Position numbers and translations under genes: made by a program
Notes under the pieces: model-generated
Seen by the model: the letters and a program-made list of their open reading frames with translations, nothing else
Databases searched by the model: none
What the model was told of the DNA's origin: nothing
NCBI GenBank assembly: GCA_011763485.2
Contig: JAANSK020258051.1
Location: 1-22,467, forward strand
Direction of reading: 5' to 3'
Length of the DNA stretch: 22,467 nucleotides
Source: Isoetes engelmannii
Taxonomy: Eukaryota > Streptophyta > Lycopodiopsida > Isoetales > Isoetaceae
Part shown: piece after piece, positions 7,904 to 15,098 of the stretch
Numbering within the stretch: the first letter of the stretch is position 1
Layout: every line of letters begins with the position of its first letter

Positions 7904-10355
7904 ATGGGCTATTTCCCAGGCGCTGAACATGGCACAGCGGGCAGCATGTTTGAGCGGTTGAATCAGTAAGCAAGGAAGGCACAGAGATGTTCAAATCTGT
8001 GGTTTTGCTATAGTGGAAGCACAGAGGAAGCAGTGGGCTTCTTGGAGTAAAAAAAAGCAGTGCAGTGAACAGATTAAGGAGTTGAGAACGAGATGAGAGC
8101 TTCAACTTTTAGTTTTTATTCCTTAGTTTTCATTCTGCTTATGAATGTTGTGTAAGCTTGGTAGAACATATATATGGTTGGCAGAGCAGGGCTCCTAAAT
8201 ATGGCTGAGGATCTTGTGAATGCAGTGCCATGCTAGCCTAGTATTATCTTGTGGATGGCTTTTCTTGGTGCTCAGAGAATAAATGTTGATATTAAGCTTA
8301 CTGAGTGAGTATGCCACCTACAATATTACTCACCTAGTGTTATAAGTGCAAGTTTCCTCTCCAAAGCATTCAATGGAGATAGTCTATGTTATATGCATGT
8401 AGGAAGAATGTTTTATAGGAGAGAATGTTTTGTAGTACAAAGCACGAAACACGAAAAGCAATTAAAAGCTCCAACACTGCTTCATCTACGTTCAGGATTC
8501 TGCTGACTTGCTTTAATTTAGAAGCATTATTCCCAACATAGGTTGTATAAGGCTGGGAACAGTAACAAAGCCATCAAAGTTATCTTTATCATATCAGACC
8601 TTGATTTGTTTCTGGCACACTTCTGTAGGGATTTCCTAATGGATGTTATAAGGAACTGGCAAGTGCTACAGTCGTAAAGAATTCATTCTTCTTTTGGCAT
8701 TGAATTTGCATGGATCTGATGATGCATCTATCTATTCTATCATGGCTGCTGCTTGCAATCAGATATGTCAACACCTTCTTTACAACCAGTGTCATGGCTG
8801 CTACTATGTTAAAACAATGTTCTCTTTCTATCATGTTGCAGTCTTATCAGCTTATTAGGCAATGCATGTATTGTCGCCTTGTGTGAAGAGGGATTGCAAT
8901 GTACCAGCAGGCAGGTTATGACATTCTAAAGAAGTTGGTATAGCAAAAAACATTAATACTGGAAGCCCTGTCATATCTCATATTCTTCCCTCCAGCATTG
9001 TCCTATGAAAAGCCGCACATGTAAGATACATGTTTTGCAATCTGAGTATTTGTAAACACTAGAACCTCGGGTGTGTCACATGCAAATGTGTAGGTGAGCC
9101 ACATCGTTTAATTTGTGTTTAAAATGATGCAGAAGATTTTGGCGTATAATATGCTTAGCTCTAATTGCCTATTTGTTTAAAAATCTTGAAAAAATTTCAT
9201 GATCTGGCTTTTGCTTCTTGCAGAGGTCTACTACACACACTGCAGGTCTCAGCATTTATTATGGTGTGAGAGGAACGAGGATTCCAAAAGACATCTTCTC
9301 CCAGGTATCTTCGACTTAGAATTGATAAAGTTTTTAAACATTGTGTGCATAGACAAACGTAGGGAAGTTATCATAGTCCCAATCCTATGCCTGCTTAAAT
9401 TACCAGCAACCAAAATGGAAAGAGAGGGCCTTGGTATTTGTTGTGTAGGGATATTTTTTAATTTGTAATCTATTGTTAATGCCACAATAAGCAGTTGTTA
9501 GGTTGGAACAGAAAGGAAAACAAGAGATACAGTTCTTAAAGGCTCAGATGCAGCCTCTTTAAGATGCCAAGTTGTTCCTTTACAAGCCGACTTGCACTTG
9601 GAAACATAATGTAGAACGTTAACAACATGGAAACTGGCTCTCCTTTTGGGCCTGAGAGTCATTTATGTGATGCCACGTGGGATGCCCCTACATTCCGGAA
9701 CGGAAAAGGGGAAGTCAATTCTGTACAGCTAAATTTTTACAGGCTATAACCAGTTTTCTCCCATTTAGATTAAAATTGCTTTTCTAATCTCCTGCTCTGC
9801 ATTTTCTAAGGTCCTTATGTTTTCATCACATGCTATGTTCTCATTCGAACATGCCATGTTTGCCTTTGGCTTCATTTAGGGTTACTAAGCAAGTTAGTCT
9901 TGTTACCTCTTGTTTTGAGACAGAACGTGGTATTTCCCAATTTTCCTTCAGCTTCAAATGAGATCTCTCTTCTTCAGTTCACAAGTCTGAGCCTGTCGTC
10001 ATTCTTGGATTTAGCATTTTCATGCTGATAATGAAGTTAATTTGCACCAGGGATGGATTAATCAAAGTTTCTTGTCTTTACCTCTGAATCCAGTTCCGTT
10101 TTGGCTCTTAGAAGGTGCATTTGGATTGTTCACCTATTGTAACATTGCGATGCTACCAATTCTAGTTGTAGTTTTATTGCTATTGTATAGTAAAAACAAA
10201 CACTCAGTTCACTTTTGATAAGGACTCTTATGGTTTGCTAAGTGGGGTCTGATCCCTTGTCTGTTGAGTCTTTGCCACAGATAAACGTTTTGCACAATCT
10301 TGCCTTAGTGGATAAGCTTGATATCTTTTCTTGGGCTATGAAATTGGTGGCTTAA
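7904..10355 (+). CDS. split gene assembled from seven small exons, 131-residue protein of unknown function
   Basis: I assembled this by splice sites and phase. Exons: 7904-7965, 8014-8046, 8278-8304, 8629-8673, 8842-8914, 9224-9304, 10281-10355, totalling 396 coding bases ending in TAA. The phases agree at every junction. Good sites: donor GTAAGC after exon 1, GTGAGT after exon 3, acceptors TTGCAG before exon 5, TTGCTTCTTGCAG before exon 6 and TTTGCCACAG before exon 7. The peptide starts MGYFPGAEHGTAGSMFERLN. The middle reads INVDIKLTEDFLMDVIRNW, then LISLLGNACIVALCEEGLQC, then AGLSIYYGVRGTRIPKDIFS; the end is NVLHNLALVDKLDIFSWAMK. It is hydrophobic-helical with no signal peptide. I do not recognise the family. 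Exons 4-6 are the most convincing. Exon 2 has a weak donor, and the 976-base last intron may hide another exon (9880-9929 is an exon-like block, GLLSKLVLLPLVLRQNV, in a phase that does not fit). Confidence 0.5.
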
Positions 10356-11857
10356 TCTTACTCCCCTAGAACTTAGACTGTGTATAAAACTCACTATAAG
10401 AAAGCTCGGTGTCACACTATAGCAACTAAATCTGGGCCTCATTACATCGTCATTGTTGTGGGGAAAGGTCCAGGTCCATTTGTTCGTAACAAAGTTAACT
10501 TGCAGTAGGGGTGAATCGAGGTTTCATGAATAGGGTAACCGTTTCTCTTGAAGACCAAATCTTCTCAAAGTTTATAGAAGCGAGCATATTCATTAGCTTA
10601 AGACTAAGAAGAGATAGAGATTCATCTTGTCTTTACTCCTGAAACCTCTGAATTTGAATACACTCTTATACAAAATTAGCAAACCTGATATGAATTGTGT
10701 AAGCCCATCGCATAAGAATCAGCAAGCCTAGCATTATTTGGTTCTTGAAGCTGGAACAGATATTACCTGGAAAGGACAAATAGCTGGAACTTGTACTTCC
10801 CAGCTCAACTTCAGGGAAAACCACGTGAGGACAGATAAGTACCTCATGTTAGGTAAAGTCTGGATTGCAGCTCTTCAAACAAAAAGAACATTACAAGCAT
10901 ACAGTAGGACTATACCAGGCTACCAAATTAATCAAGCTTACTGTCACAAGGTAAAAACAGACTGGTAAGATGTCAATGAGATTATTACCACTGGCCTATT
11001 TTCAGAGATGACATACTGCTTCACAAGCATGGACTATCTGTCATAGAAAAACTCTATAACCAGATATGAATTTGGAAGAGGACATGAATGTAGGAAAAGC
11101 CCAAGCCAAAAGGAAGAGCATATGCAGATAAAAGTTCATCTTGCTAAAGTAGCGAGCACAGTAACATCTAACCAAGATAACAAGTGGTACTTGTTACCAA
11201 ATAGATTGGCCTTTGGGAAAAGAAACACCCCAAAAACCTCCAACAAACATGTCACATGCTAGACGAATCATAGCTACTTTAGGGAAAGTTGCCTGTGTAA
11301 ATTTATAGGAAAGTAAGCACTAGGAAAGTAAGCATATGCAACACTGCCTCTAAATGTTGAGATCGGGTGGATCACTCAAAAGGGAATATTGGCCCTTGTA
11401 AGAGTTATGCTCATATGTTATTATGCAAAGGACAAATGAGTTGCCAACAAGCCAAAGTTCCACAATCGACTGGCTGACTAGAAAGATAAACAGTACCTAT
11501 GCTTCCATTTGGGCACTCATATTTCCATTCTCCTTCCAACCCTTATGCAAATTGTCTTCTTATTCAGAACAGCATCAAATACATGCTTCAAGATTATGGC
11601 GCACTATCAAGTTAGTGTGGAGGTCAGTGGCTTGGAAAGTTTGCATGTTTTTTCCTGGTGTAATATTTTTGATAACTTTGGGTCCTCACAGAACAGGCAC
11701 AATCCAAATACTTAGTTCAGTATCGCCATCCATATTATCGCTACATCCGTATTATCGCTACATCCTGGCCATTGATGGCCAGGATATTCCTCCAAAGATG
11801 CCCTCTAACAGAATCTGAATCGTCCTCACCAAGTCAAATCCACCCCAAATCCATTTT
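10356..11857. other. gene-poor stretch
   Basis: No convincing gene. A minus-strand block at about 10765-10870 (peptide NMRYLSVLTWFSLKLSWEV, followed by a CAG|GTAATA donor) is exon-like but isolated. A plus-strand frame of 76 codons at 10738-10968 overlaps it and looks like chance. Two 17-bp tandem copies of ATCCRTATTATCGCTAC lie at 11728-11761, followed by a perfect hairpin (see 11762-11785). Confidence 0.4.
11762..11785. repeat. perfect 11-bp inverted repeat (hairpin)
   Basis: ATCCTGGCCAT (11762-11772), a two-base TG loop, then its exact reverse complement ATGGCCAGGAT (11775-11785). It lies 73 bp outside the left end of the large foldback element, directly after a tandem 17-bp repeat. Confidence 0.9.
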
Positions 11858-12838
11858 CCACGTAGGACTAAGATTTGGGGCAATGGTGCAGCAGTCAACC
11901 ATGTGGTCAACCTTTGCACCACATGGGCATGCAATCCAGGGCATGGGAACACGCCATCTGTCACCTACATGCAGCCTAAATAACATTGTAAACAGAAGAA
12001 GAGAAAGGAGCCGGGGGATTCGAACCCCCTCCGCCGTGCGGAAACTAGTGATGCTCCTCCACGGCCTAACGCCGGGGGGCTAATCCCATGCAGCATGAAG
12101 TCACACAAAATGGTATTCACACTGATTCATTTACAAGGAAGCATGCAATGTTTTTTTCAAAGTTTTTGTAATGCACATATTGTTTTCAACGTTTTTCTAC
12201 TGCACATACTTTTTTCAGCTTCTTCCCAATCTCTATACACAAAGACATCAGAAACAGTGTGGCCTCTTCCAAAAACCACTTATCCACCATTCCATACACA
12301 TGCAAGCAACCAAACTGGACAGCACAATGCAAAACACAATCACACGTACTAGCAACACCAGAAGACAGCATAGAAACACACAAAACAGCCTAATTATACT
12401 TGAGGTGAAGCGCAGCGGCATGTCGCCGCTGCAGCGCATCAATTCGCCTCAATTCCCTTACTAAAATCCCTCTAGCCAGACTCATGTGTGCGCGGAGTGC
12501 AATTCTCTGTTCCTGATTCACATGAATAGTTTCCCATTCGACCGTCGCTAGAGCTTGCTCAAGTGCGTAGAACAAACTTCCTAATTGGATACGCAAGACT
12601 CTTACGGCTGCAGCAACACTCTCAGCTATGGTATTTATTGACACAACATTCTCAATGAGTTCTTGCCCTACATATCCATGTTCAGAATGCGGGTTTGCTA
12701 CGCGAGGGTCTGGCATGCCATTAGCAATGAGTTCAGGAATATCAGGCACATGCGCTGGCAAAGGCATGCCTTGTGGAAAGGCAACAGACTGTGGAGGGAA
12801 CAATGGTAAAAGATGAGGAGGGTGAGCTGTGTGGACTT
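11858..12838. repeat. left arm of the foldback
   Basis: Reverse complement of 13219-14199. It contains the less decayed copy of the internal gene (its 3' two-thirds) and a tRNA-like sequence at 12008-12080. Confidence 0.93.
12008..12080 (-). repeat. tRNA-like motif in the left foldback arm
   Basis: Read on the minus strand it has a perfect T-arm: GGGGG, loop TTCGAAT, then CCCCC, matching the B-box consensus GGTTCGAATCC, followed by GGCTCC. Upstream are a stem GCCGTG...CACGGC and a GGAGC able to pair with GCTCC. There is no normal D-arm or anticodon arm, so it is not an orthodox tRNA; it resembles the head of a tRNA-derived SINE or a tRNA-mimic. Confidence 0.5.
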
Positions 12839-12974
12839 CACGAGGCTGTGAAACAGGCACAGGTGCAGGAGGCCTGGTGACAGCACGAGAGGTGACCCCG
12901 TCCTCACTACTGTCTGTGAGATCGATAACCTCACGGACAGTAGTGACATGGCCATTGGCCTCGGGCATAGGCAC
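12390..12974 (-). CDS. small foldback-encoded protein with a SUMO-interaction-like motif
   Basis: An intact 194-codon frame that starts in the foldback spacer and ends in the left arm. Residues about 15-26 read EVIDLTDSSEDG, a textbook SUMO-interaction motif: a hydrophobic V-I-D-L core followed by acidic and serine residues. Then come a Pro-rich linker, a GMPLPAHVPDIPELIANGMP segment and a helical C-terminal half (SVAAAVRVLRIQLGSLFYAL, ending RRIDALQRRHAAALH) that would suit oligomerisation. The ATG is preceded in frame by a likely splice acceptor (TTGAGGTTTCAG, 12986-12997), and the right-arm copy shows a CAG|GTATAA donor just before the stop. This may therefore be one exon of a larger captured gene rather than a complete transposon protein. 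I do not recognise the family. No transposase motif is present. Confidence 0.55.
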   Translation of the reverse strand: MPMPEANGHVTTVREVIDLTDSSEDGVTSRAVTRPPAPVPVSQPREVHTAHPPHLLPLFPPQSVAFPQGMPLPAHVPDIPELIANGMPDPRVANPHSEHGYVGQELIENVVSINTIAESVAAAVRVLRIQLGSLFYALEQALATVEWETIHVNQEQRIALRAHMSLARGILVRELRRIDALQRRHAAALHLKYN

Positions 12975-13218
12975 AGGTATACCTGAAACCTCAATAATAC
13001 ATCAACTGCAACAAGAAACCAACTACAAATGCAAAAACAACAACGAATGGCCAAAAAACACAACCCCTTCATGTTCTGATAACCGCAAACCAACTGCTCA
13101 TGCAAACAGGAGGCCTCGGCTTCTTCCCTGCAGTCACATCCCACGGCACATAGAAGAAAGTACAAGATTTACAACCAAACTAGCTGTTTCATTGCCATCA
13201 ATTTCTGAATACAAAGAC
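12839..13218. other. unique spacer of the foldback
   Basis: The only non-inverted part. It holds the first 46 codons of the minus-strand gene, its probable splice acceptor and about 220 bases of upstream, possibly intronic, sequence. No recombinase or transposase motif was seen. Confidence 0.6.
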
Positions 13219-13221
13219 AAG

Positions 13222-13667
13222 TCCACACAGCTCACCCTCCTCATCTTTTACCATTGTTCCCTCCACAGTCTGTTGCCTTTCCACAGGGCATGCCTTTGCC
13301 AGCGCATGTGCCTGATATTCCTGAACTCATTGCTAATGGCATGCCAGACCCTCGTGTAGCAAACCCGCATTCTGAACATGGATATGTTGGGCAAGAACTC
13401 ATTGAGAATGTTGTGTCCATAAATACCATAGCTGAGAGTGTTGCTGCAGCCGTAAGAGTCTTGCGTATCCAATTAGGAAGTTTGTTCTATGCACTTGAGC
13501 AAACTCTAGCGGCGATCGAATGGTAAACTACTCGTGTGAATCAGGAACAGAGAATTGCACTCCGCGCACACATGAGTCTGGCTAGAGGGATTTTCGTAAG
13601 GGAATTGAGGCGAATTGATGCACTGCAGCGGCGACATGCTGCTGCGCTTCACCTCAGGTATAATTAG
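13222..13667 (+). pseudogene. broken second copy of the SIM-protein gene (right arm)
   Basis: The inverted copy of 12390-12838. It lacks the first 46 or so codons, including the SUMO-interaction-like motif, because the repeat ends there. A GAA codon of the left copy has become TAA (13524-13526), stopping the frame after FYALEQTLAAIEW. The remaining codons to TAG (13665-13667) are still alignable. Confidence 0.8.
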
Positions 13668-13978
13668 GCTGCTTTTTGTGTTTCTGTGCTGTCTTCTGGT
13701 GTTGCTAGTACGTGTGATTGTGTTTTGCATTGTGTTGTCCAGTTTGGTTGCTTGCATGTGTATGGAATGATGGATAAGTGGTTTTTGGAAGAGGCCACAC
13801 TGTTTCTGATGTCTTTGTGTATAGAGATTGGGAAGAAGCTGAAAAAAGTATGTGCAGTAGAAAAACGTTGAAAACAATATGTGCATTACAAAAACTTTGA
13901 AAAAAACATTGCATGCTTCCTTGTAAATGAATCAGTGTGAATACCATTTTGTGTGACTTCATGCTGCATGGGATTAGC

Positions 13979-14051
13979 CCCCCGGCGTTAGGCCGTGGAG
14001 GAGCATCACTGGTTTCTGCACGGCGGAGAGGGTTCGAATCCCCCGGCTCCT
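13979..14051 (+). repeat. tRNA-like motif in the right foldback arm
   Basis: Inverted partner of 12008-12080. One T-stem base has changed (GAGGG instead of GGGGG), and two transitions lie in the middle segment. The GGTTCGAATCC box and the GCCGTG/CACGGC stem are unchanged. Confidence 0.5.
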
Positions 14052-14198
14052 TTCTCTTCTTCTGTTTACAATGTTATTTAGGCTGCATGTAGGTGACAGA
14101 TGACGTGTTCCCATGCCCTGGATTGCATGCCCACGTGGTGCAAAGGTTGACCACATGGTTGACTGCTGCACCATCGCCCCAAATCTTAGTCCTACGTG

Positions 14199-14246
14199 GA
14201 GTATCATGCTCTCCACATAAATAGGAATGTGGAGAGCATGATACTC
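14199..14246. repeat. perfect 20-bp inverted repeat at the right edge of the foldback
   Basis: 14199-14218 (GAGTATCATGCTCTCCACAT) pairs exactly with 14227-14246 around an 8-base loop, AAATAGGA. It begins at the last base of the foldback's right arm and has no counterpart at the left edge. The loop region reads ATAAATA, TATA-box-like, so it could also be read as a promoter core (inference). Confidence 0.92.
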
Positions 14247-14387
14247 AAACTGAATAAAGAATAAATCATCTCTCACGTGCCTTGGAGATCCGGCAAAAGT
14301 GGAGCTACAAAAGCATGGGATTTAAAGAGAAACAGGGCTAGATTTGAACAGGGTTAGATACAGTGTTAACCCTCATCCAATGGATAC

Positions 14388-14564
14388 CTATTGCTGCTGA
14401 GGATGGAACAATTTAGAGGTATATGATATCAAAGTTGCGTGTGATTTAACTGCTCCGTTGGAACCTGGCTGAGAATCTGGAGGTATGTCGGAAGCTGATG
14501 TTTCTGCAATCAGCTGTTTCATTTCCATATCGAAACACTCTAATTCGCTTAGAAGATCTGCCAT
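14388..14564 (-). CDS. small protein or first exon, 58 residues
   Basis: Begins at ATG (14562-14564) and reads MADLLSELECFDMEMKQLI, then ETSASDIPPDSQPGSNGAV, ending SKLFHPQQQ at a TAG (14388-14390). The sequence right after the stop is GTATCC, a possible donor, so this may be a first exon with the true junction a few bases earlier. An upstream reading frame of nine codons (MERRSQHLT, stop four bases before the ATG) sits in the leader, and AAACCCTAG-type leader sequence (CTAGGGTTTC on this strand) is nearby, as in plant 5' leaders. If it is a host gene, its 3' part is missing, and the foldback begins 190 bp downstream. Unrecognised family. Confidence 0.4.
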   Translation of the reverse strand: MADLLSELECFDMEMKQLIAETSASDIPPDSQPGSNGAVKSHATLISYTSKLFHPQQQ

Positions 14565-14866
14565 TGTTTAGGTCAGGTGTTGAGATCGACGTTCCATGCT
14601 GCTAATTAGAAACCCTAGCAACAACGCCATAGCCCATCCTCAAAAGGTAATCCACACGCAATCCTGACCTTCGAATGTGCATGATAATGCGCGGTGCCCG
14701 AGATCGACGATTATCAATCATGTTGCTTCACGCCTCCTAATCGGACGGATGAGATTGAAAGATTCCTCCACCCAACCATCAAAGCCAAGGTTTGCCCTTC
14801 GGGCAACCCAAAAACGCCAAACCATTTGGTATTGAACAGTGAAGCCAAAGTTTATAATTCAAGAAA

Positions 14867-14929
14867 ATTGAAGCGAGAGTCTTCAACATTGAAGCGAGAG
14901 TCTTCAACACAAGAGTCTTCAATACTAAA
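14867..14929. repeat. 21-bp tandem repeat, two and a half copies
   Basis: ATTGAAGCGAGAGTCTTCAA starts at 14867 and 14888, followed by a partial copy (AAGAGTCTTCAATAC). Confidence 0.85.
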
Positions 14930-14981
14930 CTGAGAGTTTGCAATTAAAGAAAACAGAATGTCCACAATGAAAACTGAAAAT

Positions 14982-15017
14982 GGAAAGTGCTTCTAGGTGC
15001 CATGCCACACAACAACA
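14982..15017 (+). repeat. left terminal direct repeat of the recombinase element
   Basis: Reads GGAAAGTGCTTCTAGGTGCC then ATGCCACACAACAACA. It aligns without gaps to 17661-17696, and also to the reverse complement of 17576-17604 (GGAAAAGTGC..CAGGAGCCAT) with a small gap. Confidence 0.7.
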
Positions 15018-15098
15018 TTAACCTGCAATGAGACACTTCAGGATGAAAATATGAACGATCACGCTTCACATTAGACGCTTCGCCAGCATTGACTTACA

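Larger units (their letters stand above)
11858..14199. mobile_element. giant foldback (long inverted repeat) element
   Basis: Left arm 11858-12838 and right arm 13219-14199 are reverse complements of each other along their whole 981-base length, equal in length by count with only a few percent substitutions. The arms enclose a 380-base spacer. Each arm starts at its outer end with CCACGTAGGACTAAG, a common kind of sequence at plant transposon ends. Each arm carries, from outside in, a tRNA-like motif and a copy of the same small gene; the 5' part of the gene sits in the spacer. This could be a foldback transposon, or two copies of one element joined head-to-head. Transcription through it would give a long hairpin RNA, a natural small-RNA source (inference). 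No target-site duplication is evident at the two edges. Confidence 0.9.
13219..14199. repeat. right arm of the foldback
   Basis: Reverse complement of 11858-12838. Substitutions relative to the left arm include the stop that breaks its gene copy at 13524-13526 and transitions in the tRNA-like region, so the arms have been diverging separately. Confidence 0.93.

Noticed and set aside
9880-9929. An extra exon (GLLSKLVLLPLVLRQNV) in the split plus-strand gene
   Set aside because: It has acceptor and donor sites, but its phase would introduce a stop after exon 6; it is left out unless transcripts show otherwise.
12008-12080. A functional tRNA gene
   Set aside because: Although the T-arm is perfect, there is no seven-base acceptor stem, D-arm or anticodon arm, and the sequence sits in a repeated element.
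12628-13429. Small frames antisense to the foldback gene copies (for example 12628-12816 and 13241-13429)
   Set aside because: They encode nearly the same peptide only because the arms are inverted copies; they are shadows of the SIM-protein gene on the opposite strand.
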